A stretch of DNA of 64,000 nt from Terriglobia bacterium (GTDB lineage Bacteria > Acidobacteriota > Terriglobia > Acidiferrales > UBA7541), in contig JAIQES010000002.1 in assembly GCA_020073705.1 (NCBI GenBank), positions 1-64,000 on the forward strand, read 5' to 3'. Positions 34,826 to 44,518 of this stretch are shown here, piece by piece. A program made the position numbers and the translations under genes. Each line of letters opens with the position of its first letter. The stretch's first letter is position 1. The notes below the pieces were generated by a model. The model worked only from the letters and a program-made list of their open reading frames with translations, did not search any database and was not told where the DNA came from.

Positions 34826-36433
34826 ATGGAGTGTCATTGGATCTCAGCGGCTGAGTTGCCCCACATCACGCTCCTGTACTCGACGTATCTCACCGATTTT
34901 CCCCGCGTTTCTGAATTCTACGTCCATCCCCCTGACTTCAATGGAATTTCGCAGGCAGCTGTCGAAATTCAGCTCGAAGATTCCATTCGCGGCGGTGTTG
35001 TCGAGGTGTTGAGGAAGCAGAACATCGCGTTCGGCAGCGACTCGGAGACAAGCCGGAATCTTGAACAGCTTCGAGACGGCGCTGCGGCCGTCGTTACAGG
35101 ACAGCAGGTGGGATTGTTTGGCGGACCTCCCTACAGTGTTTACAAGGCGTTGACTGCTATCCATGTCGCGAACGAATTGACGGCGCGCGGGACGAACGCA
35201 GTTCCGGTGTTCTGGCTTGCGACCGAAGATCATGATCTGGCGGAGGTCGATCATTGCTATTTCGGCGCTCGCGGCGGGCACGAACGCTTTGACCTGAGCA
35301 CGCCCGGCGCGGAAGCCCGCCGCGTCGGCGAGATTCAATTGGGAGAAGCTGTGCGCGAGCTTTCCGCTCGTGCAGCCGGGATTTTGGAGGGGGCGACAGC
35401 GGCTGAGGTCGCGCGTTGGATCTCGAATTGCTACCGCCCGGAGGAAACCTTTGGTTCCGCCTTCGCGAAGCTGATGGCGCGAATATTCGCTGGACGCGGA
35501 TTGATACTCCTCGACCCTCTGTCGCCGGAATTACATCGGTTATCGGCGAAAACCATGCTTCGCGCCGTAAAAGAGCACGAAGTTCTCGCGCGGGAACTTG
35601 TGGCGCGATCCGCCGCGCTCGAGCGGGCGGGCTATCACGCCCAGGTGAAAGTCGCCGAACAAAGCACCTTGGTTTTCCGCATCGTCGATGGACAGCGAGT
35701 GGCCCTTCGGCCAAAGGACGGCGGATTCCTTGCTGGTAGCAAGCAGGAGTCATTCGACGAAACCTTAAAGGCGGTGAAACTGCATCCGGAGGAGTTCAGC
35801 GCCAACGCTCTGCTCCGTCCGGTGATCCAGGATACGCTGCTACCGACTGTGGCATATATTGGCGGCCCTGCGGAAGTTGCCTATCACGCGCAGGCTTCTG
35901 TTGTGCATAAGAGGCTTCTCGGGCGCGCTCCCGCGGTTCTGCCACGGGCTGCGTTTACACTGGTGACGCCGCACGCCGCGAATTTGCTCAAGAAGTACAA
36001 CGTGGATGTACAGGACGTTTTCGCCGGACGCCAGCAGTTTCGTGCCAAGCTGGAAGCCGAGGTGCTGCCGGAGGACCTGACGTCGCGCTTTGCGGAAGGT
36101 GAGAAAAACTTGCACGACCTAGTCGAACGTCTGCGCGAGCCTCTCGCAAGGCTGGACCAGAGCTTGGTGGGGGCGCTCGATACCGCGGCGGAGAAAATGC
36201 TTTATCAATTTACCAGCTTGCGCACCAAAGCCGGCCGTGCCGAGGGTTTCCGAACCGGCGTGCTCGACACGCATGAGCGGGAAATCACCAGTCTTCTGTT
36301 TCCCAACGGCGAGTTGCAAGAACGGTCTTTGTCGTTGCTTCCGTTTCTGGCCACCGAGGGCGGGGATCTGCTCGATCAACTCGATCGCCACATCAAGATC
36401 GGAACGGGCGATCATTGCGTCCTGTATCTATGA
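34826..36433 (+). CDS. bshC: Bacillithiol biosynthesis cysteine-adding enzyme
   Basis: Putative ligase that joins cysteine to glucosaminyl-malate in bacillithiol synthesis. The 535-aa protein shows the family hallmarks VVTGQQVGLFGGPPYSVYKA and PVFWLATEDHDLAEVDH in the Rossmann core and ends with the usual GDHCVLYL. A predicted coiled coil (about 395-450) matches the known BshC architecture. The ATG at 34826 has GGAG 6 nt upstream and gives an N-terminus like other BshC proteins (MECHWIS). bshA and bshB are not in the window. Confidence 0.9.
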   Translation: MECHWISAAELPHITLLYSTYLTDFPRVSEFYVHPPDFNGISQAAVEIQLEDSIRGGVVEVLRKQNIAFGSDSETSRNLEQLRDGAAAVVTGQQVGLFGGPPYSVYKALTAIHVANELTARGTNAVPVFWLATEDHDLAEVDHCYFGARGGHERFDLSTPGAEARRVGEIQLGEAVRELSARAAGILEGATAAEVARWISNCYRPEETFGSAFAKLMARIFAGRGLILLDPLSPELHRLSAKTMLRAVKEHEVLARELVARSAALERAGYHAQVKVAEQSTLVFRIVDGQRVALRPKDGGFLAGSKQESFDETLKAVKLHPEEFSANALLRPVIQDTLLPTVAYIGGPAEVAYHAQASVVHKRLLGRAPAVLPRAAFTLVTPHAANLLKKYNVDVQDVFAGRQQFRAKLEAEVLPEDLTSRFAEGEKNLHDLVERLREPLARLDQSLVGALDTAAEKMLYQFTSLRTKAGRAEGFRTGVLDTHEREITSLLFPNGELQERSLSLLPFLATEGGDLLDQLDRHIKIGTGDHCVLYL

Positions 36434-36516
36434 GATGCAATGACCCAACGGTTTGAATCCCCCTGTGTGTTTTTCGTTGCATAGCGCCAAGAGAAAACCT
36501 CCTGTAGGCTCGGGCG

Positions 36517-36525
36517 TGGTAAAAT
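36517..36525 (+). promoter_or_regulatory. Extended -10-like element before the aldolase gene
   Basis: TGGTAAAAT, 49 bases before the ATG. It fits the TGn + TAnAAT pattern seen upstream of other genes here. Confidence 0.4.
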
Positions 36526-36574
36526 CCGGTGTTGCGTCGGTTTGTTTGTTAGCCTGCGAATGGAGGAATGTCGA

Positions 36575-37591
36575 ATGAAAGTTACCCCCGGAAAGCGCAA
36601 AGGTCTGGAAGCGGTCTCGGATTCGCGCGGTGTGATCGGTGCGGCTGCGATGGACCAGCGCGGTTCGCTGAAGAGCGCAATCGCCAAGGATAAGGGCATC
36701 GATAAGAAAGCGGTTACGAATGAGATGATGGCCGAGTTCAAGGAAGCCGTCGTGCGCGTTCTCACGCCTCATGCGAGCGCGATCCTGTTGGATCCGGAAT
36801 ACGGTCTCTCGGCTGCCAAGCTGCGCGCGAAGAACGCTGGTCTTCTGCTGGCCTACGAAAATAGCGGATATGACAACACGCGCCCCGGCCGGCTGCCCGA
36901 TTTGCTGGACCACTACTCGGTGCGGCGTCTGGTCGCCCATGGCGCGGATTGCATTAAGATCCTCCTCTACTACACGCCGTTTGATCCGGCGGAGATCAAC
37001 GACGTCAAGCATGCCTGGGTCGAGCGAATCGGCGCGGAGTGTACGGCGGCGGACGTCCCATTCTTTCTGGAATTCGTAGGCTACGAAGAGGGAATGGACG
37101 AAAAGGGCATTGAGTTTGCAAGGAAGAAGCCCGAGTGCGTGACCCGCAGCATGCAAGAGTTCAGCAAGCCGCAGTACGCTGTGGACATCATGAAGGTGGA
37201 AGTCCCGATCACGATGGCCTACGTCAAGGGCACGCGCGCGTGTAAAGGCGATTCGGCCTACACGCGCGACGAAGCTAAAGAATACTTTCGCAAGGCTGCC
37301 GCAGCCGCCCGGAAACCTTTCATCTATTTGTCCGCCGGCGTGAGCAACGACACATTTACCGAAACACTCGACCTGGCAGCGGAAACCGGCGTGAATTTCT
37401 CAGGCGTGCTGTGCGGCCGCGCCACATGGAAGGACGGCATCCCGGTGTACGCCAAACAGGGCGTCAAGGCGCTCGAGGATTGGCTCAGCGATCAAGGTGT
37501 GAAGAACATTAAGAACGTGAATGGCCGCTTGACAGCGGCAAAGCCGTGGTTCGGGTTTTACGGCGTCTCGTCGGTTGCAGCGTTGGCGTAG
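36575..37591 (+). CDS. Tagatose 1,6-diphosphate aldolase-like protein (LacD family)
   Basis: A 338-aa class I aldolase that would split tagatose or fructose 1,6-bisphosphate to triose phosphates. The LacD pattern is clear: AAAMDQRGSLK near the N-terminus, ILLDPEYG, then DCIKILLYYTPFD with the phosphate/substrate lysine, EFVGYEEG, and IMKVEVPI with the Schiff-base lysine region. The ATG at 36575 has GGAGG upstream. No lac or tag genes are nearby, so a central-glycolysis role is possible; this is inference. Confidence 0.85.
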   Translation: MKVTPGKRKGLEAVSDSRGVIGAAAMDQRGSLKSAIAKDKGIDKKAVTNEMMAEFKEAVVRVLTPHASAILLDPEYGLSAAKLRAKNAGLLLAYENSGYDNTRPGRLPDLLDHYSVRRLVAHGADCIKILLYYTPFDPAEINDVKHAWVERIGAECTAADVPFFLEFVGYEEGMDEKGIEFARKKPECVTRSMQEFSKPQYAVDIMKVEVPITMAYVKGTRACKGDSAYTRDEAKEYFRKAAAAARKPFIYLSAGVSNDTFTETLDLAAETGVNFSGVLCGRATWKDGIPVYAKQGVKALEDWLSDQGVKNIKNVNGRLTAAKPWFGFYGVSSVAALA

Positions 37592-37622
37592 TGCGCGCCT
37601 GCCGAGCCGCGAGCGCCCTGCG

Positions 37623-38063
37623 ATGAGCGCTTCCGATAAGCGCCCGGACGGGTCCCGGCTTCAAACGCTGACGCTCAAGACGAGCCGCCGCACGGAACTT
37701 GTCGACGTTACGGCGGAAATCACCCGGCGCGTGGCGGCTTCGGGCGTTGCCAGCGGTGTTTGCCATTTGTACGTGCCCCACACCACGGCGGGTCTCGTCA
37801 TCAATGAGGGGGACGACCCGGACGTCGCCCGCGATATCGAGGCCGCGCTCGACCGCTTGGTTCCGCGCGACGCCGGATACAAGCACTACGAAGGCAACTC
37901 GGACTCGCACATCAAGTCGTCGCTGGTCGGCGTGTCGCGAACCGTGCTGATCGAGAACGGCCAGCTTGTCCTCGGCCGCTGGCAAGCGATCTTCTTCTGT
38001 GAGTTTGACGGACCCCGCCACCGCGAAGTCCATCTCAAAATCCAGCCCGACACCGGCGCCTAG
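37623..38063 (+). CDS. YjbQ/UPF0047-family protein
   Basis: A 146-aa small beta protein with the conserved metal-site motif CHLYVPHTTAGLVINEG and the later HYEGNSDSHIKSSLVG and GRWQAIFFCEFDGPR stretches. Family members have been reported to have weak thiamine-phosphate-synthase-like activity; the biological role is not settled. It follows the aldolase by 31 bases. Confidence 0.85.
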   Translation: MSASDKRPDGSRLQTLTLKTSRRTELVDVTAEITRRVAASGVASGVCHLYVPHTTAGLVINEGDDPDVARDIEAALDRLVPRDAGYKHYEGNSDSHIKSSLVGVSRTVLIENGQLVLGRWQAIFFCEFDGPRHREVHLKIQPDTGA

Positions 38064-38176
38064 CGGCGCATCTCCCCAAAATGCTCTTGCCTTATCTAGA
38101 GCAAGGGTATCGAACTTGATAATCTTCCGCCACAAGCAGGCGGGGCGAATAACGAGTGTGCTAGAGTCTTGTTGTG

Positions 38177-39337
38177 ATGACACGCCTCGGCATTTACGTG
38201 CAGGTTCCCTTCTGTCAGACCAAGTGCACCTACTGCAATTTCCACACAGGTGTGTTTTCCAGGAATCTGCACATTCCCTACGTCGAGGCGGTTTGCCGCG
38301 AAATTGCCGGCTATCCTGAACTGCTTCGCGGGGCAGGGATCATGCGAGTGTCTGAAGCACTTGTTGATACCGTTTATTTCGGCGGAGGGACGCCAAGCCT
38401 TTTTGATCCCATCGGGCTTGCTCGGGTTCTTGATGCGATTCGTGCTGGGTTCGAATGCACATTGGAAGAGGTCACGCTCGAAGCCGACCCCGAGACGATT
38501 ACATCTGACAATGCCGCCGCATGGCGCGAGGCCGGGTTCAATCGCATCAGCATGGGCGTGCAGTCCTTCCAAGACAACGAGCTGAAAGCCGCCGGACGGA
38601 TGCACCGCCGCGACGACGTCTTCCATGCGACCCGAACCCTTCGCGAGGCCGGTTTCCAAAATATCAGTTTCGATCTGATTGCGGGGCTGCCGCACCAGAC
38701 GCACGAGAGCTGGGACGAGTCGGTCGGGCAGTTGATTACCCTCCGGCCGGAACATGCCTCTGTCTATCTGATGGAAATCGACGAGGGCAGCCGCCTGGGA
38801 TTGGAAGTGCTTCGTGGCGGAACCCGCTACTCTGCTTCGGCATTGCCGAGTGATGACGCCATGGCGGGTTTTTACGAGCGGGCGTGCGGGCGGTTGGCCG
38901 CCGCAGGCTACGTTCACTACGAAATTTCGAATTGGAGTTTGCCTGGCTTCGAATCAAAGCACAATCTCAAGTATTGGCGTCGAGAGCCATACGTCGGCTT
39001 CGGAGCAGGTGCGCATTCCTTCAACGGCACCCAACGCTGGGCCAATCCCCACGACCCTGCCGCATACGTTACGGCCATCGGGCAGGAAGGTTTTCGCGTT
39101 GAACAGCTTGAGGACATTTCTCGTGAACAGGCGCTTGAGGAAGAGTTGTTTCTAGGGCTGCGGCAGCTTGAGGGGATCGACCTTGCACGCATCGAGTCCC
39201 AGTACAGCGCGTGTTTGCGACCTCGCGTGGAACAATTGTGCGCCCAGGGCCTGGTCGAATGGAGTGGCACTCGGCTTCGCCTGGCTCCGGACCGATTGAC
39301 AGTTTCGAATGAAGTTTTCGTCAATCTGTTGAATTGA
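38177..39337 (+). CDS. hemW: HemW-like radical SAM protein
   Basis: Heme chaperone or coproporphyrinogen-oxidase-like protein of 386 aa. The radical SAM cluster motif is Cys13-x3-Cys17-x2-Cys20 (CQTKCTYC). FGGGTPSL, EADPETI, GVQSF and DLIAGLPHQT follow in the order of HemN/HemW proteins. The C-terminal HemW domain is present. HemN proper has an extra N-terminal arm that is lacking here. The start is the ATG just after an in-frame GTG at 38174. Confidence 0.9.
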   Translation: MTRLGIYVQVPFCQTKCTYCNFHTGVFSRNLHIPYVEAVCREIAGYPELLRGAGIMRVSEALVDTVYFGGGTPSLFDPIGLARVLDAIRAGFECTLEEVTLEADPETITSDNAAAWREAGFNRISMGVQSFQDNELKAAGRMHRRDDVFHATRTLREAGFQNISFDLIAGLPHQTHESWDESVGQLITLRPEHASVYLMEIDEGSRLGLEVLRGGTRYSASALPSDDAMAGFYERACGRLAAAGYVHYEISNWSLPGFESKHNLKYWRREPYVGFGAGAHSFNGTQRWANPHDPAAYVTAIGQEGFRVEQLEDISREQALEEELFLGLRQLEGIDLARIESQYSACLRPRVEQLCAQGLVEWSGTRLRLAPDRLTVSNEVFVNLLN

Positions 39338-39429
39338 ACAAAGGCAGGGTGGGCTGGAATTAGCCGCTTGGGCGCGTTGCGAATTCGGAACGTATCCACG
39401 ATGGCCTTCCGGGGGCGTCCGAGACCCTA

Positions 39430-39438
39430 TGGTATAAA
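39430..39438 (+). promoter_or_regulatory. Extended -10 promoter before acyl-CoA dehydrogenase
   Basis: TGGTATAAA, 44 bases before the GTG start. No clear -35. Confidence 0.5.
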
Positions 39439-39482
39439 TAAATGTTTCGCATTTTAGCATCGTTGCTTTCCCTGAGGCTCCC

Positions 39483-40631
39483 GTGGATTTCTCCTTCACT
39501 GACGAACAGCAGCAGCTCCGGCGCAGCGTCCGCGAATTTGCCGAGTCCGAAATCGCTCCTCATGTGATGGAGTGGGATGAAACCTCGCGTTTTCCGGCGG
39601 AACTAATTCCCAAGCTGGGAGAAATGGGCCTGCTGGGGATCATTTTCCCCGAAGAATTCGGCGGCGCAGGCCTGGGATACATAGAATACGTCACGGTGAT
39701 CGAGGAGCTGGCTCGCGTCGATGGCTCCGTCGGCTTGATTGTCGCCGCCCACAACTCGCTGTGCACGAATCACATTTACAAATTTGGGACCGATGAACAG
39801 CGCAGGAAGTATGTCGTGCCGCTCGCGCAGGGCAAGAAGTTGGGTTGCTGGTCGATGACCGAGCCTGGGTCAGGGTCCGATGCCGGGGGGATGCGAACCG
39901 TTGCAGTACGCCAGGCTGGCAGGTGGATTCTCAACGGTGCGAAGACCTTTGTCACCAATGGTCATTATGCCGATGTGTGCGTGGCCATTGCGGTTACCGA
40001 TAAGGCCAAAGGGTCCAACGGAATCTCTGCATTCATTTTGGAAAAGGGGAATCCAGGTTTTCGCCCGGGCAAGAAGGAAAATAAGCTTGGCATGCGGGCC
40101 AGCGATACGTCCGAGGTCGTTCTCAGCGAGTGTTTCGTTCCCGGGGCGAACCTGTTGGGCGCGGAAGGCCGCGGCTTTGTGAACAGCTTGCAGGTGCTCG
40201 ACGGCGGCCGGATTTCAATCGCGGCGCTGGCGCTCGGGATGGCCCGAGGCGCTTGCGAAGCGGCCGCGGAGTACGCGAAACAGCGGAAACAATTTGGAAA
40301 GACGATCAGCGAATTTCAGGCCATTCAATTCAAGCTGGCCGACATGGCCACGGAGATTGAGGCTGCTCGCTGGCTGGTGTATCATGCGGCGTGGCTTGCG
40401 GACCAACAGAGCCCTCGCTTCACGAAGGAGTCCAGCATGGCAAAGCTGTATGCCAGCGAGGTCGGCGTGCGGGTTGCAAACGAAGCGGTGCAGATTTTCG
40501 GAGGCTATGGTTTTATCAAGGACTATCCCGCCGAGAAATTCTACCGGGACTCCAAACTCTGCACGATCGGTGAAGGCACGAGCGAGATTCAACGCATGGT
40601 CATTGCACGGGAGATTCTGCACCAGCGTTGA
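39483..40631 (+). CDS. Acyl-CoA dehydrogenase
   Basis: FAD enzyme of fatty acid or branched-chain amino acid catabolism; 382 aa, the family length. Recognisable are the [16 protein letters not shown] flavin/substrate segment, [21 protein letters not shown], and the C-terminal [20 protein letters not shown], which carries the catalytic glutamate region of short/branched-chain members. GTG start. meaB follows, a pairing consistent with propionyl-CoA and branched-chain acyl-CoA metabolism, but no other pathway gene is here. Confidence 0.92.
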   Translation: MDFSFTDEQQQLRRSVREFAESEIAPHVMEWDETSRFPAELIPKLGEMGLLGIIFPEEFGGAGLGYIEYVTVIEELARVDGSVGLIVAAHNSLCTNHIYKFGTDEQRRKYVVPLAQGKKLGCWSMTEPGSGSDAGGMRTVAVRQAGRWILNGAKTFVTNGHYADVCVAIAVTDKAKGSNGISAFILEKGNPGFRPGKKENKLGMRASDTSEVVLSECFVPGANLLGAEGRGFVNSLQVLDGGRISIAALALGMARGACEAAAEYAKQRKQFGKTISEFQAIQFKLADMATEIEAARWLVYHAAWLADQQSPRFTKESSMAKLYASEVGVRVANEAVQIFGGYGFIKDYPAEKFYRDSKLCTIGEGTSEIQRMVIAREILHQR

Positions 40632-40744
40632 TTTCCAGGCACGGGGCGCGGTCGACCGTGGTGAATGTTGTGGTTTTGCCTTCTCGTTTCCTTTTCCAAA
40701 TCCGCGTTCCTTTGTGCAATTCATTGCTTTCATGAATCTCAGCT

Positions 40745-41698
40745 ATGCCTGTTGCCGTTGACATGTGGGCCGACCAAATCCGCGCGGGAGATGTCCGCGC
40801 CATCTCGCGCGCCATCACGGCGATCGAAGACCATGATCCTCAGTCGGAAGAGTTGCTGAAGCGCATTTTTCCTTCCACCGGACGCGCCTATGTGATCGGC
40901 GTGACGGGTGCGCCGGGGACGGGAAAAAGCACTCTGGTCGATCGCCTCGCCGCCCATTATCGCCATCTGGGGGAGCATGTCGGGATTATCGCCGTCGATC
41001 CGACGAGCCCGTACACCGGTGGTGCCATCCTGGGCGATCGCATCCGAATGCAGGCGCATGCGACCGACGCGGGGATCTTTATCCGTTCCATGGCGACGCG
41101 GGGTTTCCTGGGCGGGCTGGCGCGTGCCACGGGCGACGTCGCACTCGTCCTGGACGCGGCGGGCAAGCGATACGTGCTGGTGGAAACCGTGGGTGTCGGC
41201 CAGGACGAAGTCGACATCGTTCGTCTTGCGGATTGCACGCTCGTCTTGCTCGTGCCGGGGCTTGGCGATGACGTTCAAAGCATGAAGGCCGGGCTAATGG
41301 AGATCGCAGATATTTTCGTGCTGAACAAGGCCGACCGTGAAGGCGCGGACCGGCTCGCGGCGGAGATCGAGGCGATGCTCCAGCTTGTCCCGGAACGCGA
41401 TGGTTGGAAGCCGCGCATCGTGCGCACCGTAGCCACGGAGAACAAAGGCGTGGACGAACTTGCCGGCGAAATAGCGGAATTTCGCGAACGCACCAAGCAG
41501 AGCGCCGAACGCCAGGCCAAGCGGGTGGAGCACTGGAGGCGCAGATTGCTCGCGCTAGCCGAAGAACAGTTCTTGCAGCGCGCCGTTCCGGGCACACAGG
41601 GAGAGGCTGCGCTCGATGCATTGGCTCGTGAGGTCGCCGACCGGACCAAGGATCCTTACGCGGCCGTACGCGAATTGTTATCTCGCGCGGGCCTTTAA
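40745..41698 (+). CDS. meaB: Methylmalonyl-CoA mutase-associated GTPase MeaB
   Basis: G3E-type GTPase that protects and loads B12-dependent acyl-CoA mutases. Walker A GAPGTGKS is at 55-62; base-recognition NKAD and the MeaB-specific DPTSPYTGGAILGDRIRM and ETVGVGQDEVDI are present. The 317-aa length fits. The mutase itself is not in the window. It follows the acyl-CoA dehydrogenase by about 110 bases. Confidence 0.93.
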   Translation: MPVAVDMWADQIRAGDVRAISRAITAIEDHDPQSEELLKRIFPSTGRAYVIGVTGAPGTGKSTLVDRLAAHYRHLGEHVGIIAVDPTSPYTGGAILGDRIRMQAHATDAGIFIRSMATRGFLGGLARATGDVALVLDAAGKRYVLVETVGVGQDEVDIVRLADCTLVLLVPGLGDDVQSMKAGLMEIADIFVLNKADREGADRLAAEIEAMLQLVPERDGWKPRIVRTVATENKGVDELAGEIAEFRERTKQSAERQAKRVEHWRRRLLALAEEQFLQRAVPGTQGEAALDALAREVADRTKDPYAAVRELLSRAGL

Positions 41699-41709
41699 GG
41701 GAAGAACGG

Positions 41710-42552
41710 ATGAAACTGGGCGATCTCGAATTCTGGCTTCTGACCGACGGGACATTCCGGCTTGACGGGGGCGCCATGTTTGGCGTCATACCGCGGCCGA
41801 TGTGGGAGCGTGTTTCCCCGCCGGATGGCCGAAATCGAATCCTTATGGCGATGAACTCTCTCTTGATCCGGGCGGCGGGGAAATGGATTCTGATAGAAAC
41901 CGGCGCGGGCGATAAGTGGGACGCAAAACGCAAGGACATCTACTCGTTCGAAGGTTCCCCGAGGCTTCCGGAGAAGCTCGTTGCTCGCGGCATTCCTCCG
42001 GAAAAGATCGACATCGTGATCAATACGCATCTTCATTTTGACCATTGCGGCTGGAACACCCGCATCGTGAACGGGGAGGCCGTGCCCGTGTTCCCCAATG
42101 CTAGATACTTTGTCCAGCAGGGAGAACTCGAACACGCCAAGGCGCCTACCGAACGCGACCACGCGAGCTATTTCCCGGAGAACTTCGTACCCATGGAAAA
42201 GTCGGGACAGTGGTCGTTGCTTAACGGAGACGCGGAGGTGGTTCCAGGCATCGAATTGATCCGGGTGCCGGGCCACAACCGCGACATGATGTGTGTGCGC
42301 CTACGCGGCGGGGGCAAGACAGCGTTCTTCTTTGCCGACTTAATTCCCACGGCGGCCCATCTGTCCTATCCTTGGATCATGGCCTATGACTTGTACCCGC
42401 TCACGACCCTTGACAATAAGAAGAAATGGATTCCGCAGGCGGCACGCGAAGGCTCCCTTGTGATTTTCGGCCATGAAGTGGGAACTCCTGCAGGCTATTT
42501 GCGGGAGAAAGATAAAAAGTACGTAATGGAACCGGTTGTGCTCGATTCATAA
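41710..42552 (+). CDS. Metallo-beta-lactamase-fold hydrolase
   Basis: A 280-aa binuclear metal hydrolase. HLHFDHCGW (107-115) is the zinc motif; further His in VPGHNRDMM and a C-terminal IFGHEVG complete the site. By layout it resembles N-acyl homoserine lactonase-like members. There is no signal peptide. Substrate unknown. It follows meaB by 11 bases and is probably in its transcript. Confidence 0.85.
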   Translation: MKLGDLEFWLLTDGTFRLDGGAMFGVIPRPMWERVSPPDGRNRILMAMNSLLIRAAGKWILIETGAGDKWDAKRKDIYSFEGSPRLPEKLVARGIPPEKIDIVINTHLHFDHCGWNTRIVNGEAVPVFPNARYFVQQGELEHAKAPTERDHASYFPENFVPMEKSGQWSLLNGDAEVVPGIELIRVPGHNRDMMCVRLRGGGKTAFFFADLIPTAAHLSYPWIMAYDLYPLTTLDNKKKWIPQAAREGSLVIFGHEVGTPAGYLREKDKKYVMEPVVLDS

Positions 42553-42577
42553 TTCTGCTTTCCCGAAGGATTCATTC

Positions 42578-43495
42578 ATGGCGAGAACAAAACATAAGAT
42601 GAAGGTGCCGAGCGCGAGTTTCGACCCGGTCCGCATCGGCATCATTGGCGGCAGCGGGCTGTACAACATGCCGGGCCTCAAGGACACGCGCGAGTTGCGC
42701 ATCAAGACTCCGTTCGGCGCCCCATCGGATGCGCTTGTCGTGGGGTCGCTCGAGGGAAGGCGCGTCGTATTTCTGGCAAGGCATGCGCGCGGCCATCGCT
42801 TTCTCCCGTCGGAAATTAATTATCGCGCCAACATCCATGCCATGAAGCAACTTGGCGTGGAGAGGATCATCTCCGTCAGTGCGGTCGGTTCTCTGAGGGA
42901 GGATTTGAAGCCGCTCGATTTTCTTATCCCTGACCAGTTCTACGATCGCACGAGCCACAGAGTGTCCACGTTTTTCGGAGAAGGAGTGGCCGCCCACGTC
43001 GGATTCGACAAGCCCGTTTGCGCGCAGCTCAGCGGCGTGCTGGGCGACGCCTGCGATCGCGTCAAAGTGCGTGTCCACCGCGGCGGCACGTATATCTGCA
43101 TGGAAGGGCCGCAGTTTTCAACGCTCGCGGAAGCGCAAATCCACCGGCAATTGCGTTTTGAAGTGATTGGGATGACTAACGTGACCGAGGCCAAACTTGC
43201 CCGGGAAGCCGAAATCTGCTTTGCAACGGTTGCGATGATCACGGATTACGATTGCTGGCATCCCGATTACGCTTCCGTGACGCTCAAGGAGATCATTTCG
43301 AACCTGAGCAGCAACGCCGAACACGCGCAGAATATGATCCGCGAAGCGGTTCGGTCGATACCGTCCGAGCGCGCGTGCAAGTGTGGTTCGGCATTGGCGC
43401 ACGCCATTATTACGGACCTGTCCGTCATTCCCGCGGCCGCGCGCAAGCGGCTCAGGGTAATCGCAGGAAAATACCTCTCACCGGGAGCCCGCTGA
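42578..43495 (+). CDS. mtnP: S-methyl-5'-thioadenosine phosphorylase
   Basis: Cleaves methylthioadenosine to adenine and methylthioribose 1-phosphate. The 305-aa product contains IGIIGGSGLY, RHARGHRFLPSEINYRANI, GGTYICMEGPQFST and MTNVTEAKLAREAEICFA, the MTAP/PNP family 2 set. The ATG at 42578 has GAAGGA upstream. It heads a close-packed run; the kinase gene starts 2 bases after its stop. Confidence 0.93.
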   Translation: MARTKHKMKVPSASFDPVRIGIIGGSGLYNMPGLKDTRELRIKTPFGAPSDALVVGSLEGRRVVFLARHARGHRFLPSEINYRANIHAMKQLGVERIISVSAVGSLREDLKPLDFLIPDQFYDRTSHRVSTFFGEGVAAHVGFDKPVCAQLSGVLGDACDRVKVRVHRGGTYICMEGPQFSTLAEAQIHRQLRFEVIGMTNVTEAKLAREAEICFATVAMITDYDCWHPDYASVTLKEIISNLSSNAEHAQNMIREAVRSIPSERACKCGSALAHAIITDLSVIPAAARKRLRVIAGKYLSPGAR

Positions 43496-43497
43496 TC

Positions 43498-44406
43498 ATG
43501 TCGTTACTCGTGGTAGGTTCGGTTGCGTTCGACGCCGTGGAAACGCCGCACGGGAAGATAGACCGCATGCTGGGCGGCGCGGCGACGTATTTTTCCGTCG
43601 CGGCGAGTTATTTTACACACGTCAATCTTGTCGGAATTGTAGGGGAGGACTTCACCGAGAAGGACGCATCCATTTTTCGGGGCCGGCGTGTGGATACCGT
43701 GGGTCTGGAGCGAGCGGAGGGGAAGACGTTTTTCTGGGCCGGACGGTACAGCGAAAATATGAACGAGCGAACAACTCTGGCGACGGAATTGAATGTTTTC
43801 GCGGAATTCAAGCCGCGGCTGCCTGCGGCCTATCAATCGCCGGAGCATGTCTTTTTGGCGAATATCGATCCCACCTTGCAAAGTTCGGTCCTGCATCAGG
43901 TCAAGCGCCGTCCGAAGGTCGTCGCACTCGACACCATGAACTACTGGATCGAGCGAACGCCGAAGGAACTACGTGAGACGCTGCGGCATACGGATATCCT
44001 GATGATCAACGACTCAGAAACACGCCAGCTATCGAATGAGCATAACCTGCTGCGCGCGGCGCGCCACATTTTCACGCTTGGTCCAAAGGCTCTCGTCATC
44101 AAGCGTGGCGAGTATGGAGCCATGCTGGTTCATCAGAATCGGACATTCAGCGTCCCGGCGTTTCCGCTCGAACAAGTTCACGACCCCACGGGCGCGGGCG
44201 ACACGTTTGCGGGTGGTTTTATGGGCTATCTGGCAAGCGTGTCCCGCCTGGGCGATGCGGAACTCCGGCGCGCGATGGTATACGGCTCGGTGATGGGAAG
44301 CTTCACGGTGGAGAAATTCGGCCTGGATCGTCTCCGGGAACTGAAGCGCTCGGAAATCCATGCCAGGGCCCGGCACTTTTCCAAGATGACCCAGTTCTCG
44401 CTCTGA
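43498..44406 (+). CDS. PfkB-family sugar/nucleoside kinase
   Basis: A 302-aa ribokinase-fold enzyme. The family signature 2 is DPTGAGDTFAGGFMGY, with the catalytic Asp in GAGD; the N-terminal GG of signature 1 is GGAATYFS. It starts 2 bases after mtnP, and the same pairing suggests phosphorylation of a nucleoside or of a product of methylthioadenosine salvage. Substrate not determined. The start is the first ATG after the mtnP stop; the open frame extends into mtnP but is rejected. Confidence 0.85.
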   Translation: MSLLVVGSVAFDAVETPHGKIDRMLGGAATYFSVAASYFTHVNLVGIVGEDFTEKDASIFRGRRVDTVGLERAEGKTFFWAGRYSENMNERTTLATELNVFAEFKPRLPAAYQSPEHVFLANIDPTLQSSVLHQVKRRPKVVALDTMNYWIERTPKELRETLRHTDILMINDSETRQLSNEHNLLRAARHIFTLGPKALVIKRGEYGAMLVHQNRTFSVPAFPLEQVHDPTGAGDTFAGGFMGYLASVSRLGDAELRRAMVYGSVMGSFTVEKFGLDRLRELKRSEIHARARHFSKMTQFSL

Positions 44407-44492
44407 ACGCGCACGTTGGCGGCATGGAGGCCGCGTTACGGCCAGAGCAACAGTGTCTGTGTGGACGGTCCTTTCGTTTCCCGTGTGCGTTG

Positions 44493-44498
44493 TATACT
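44493..44498 (+). promoter_or_regulatory. Possible -10 box before ldcA
   Basis: TATACT preceded by TTG, 20 bases before the ATG at 44519. If used, it separates the wall-recycling genes from mtnP-pfkB. Confidence 0.35.
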
Positions 44499-44518
44499 TC
44501 TGCGTGTTGTCTTCTCCT

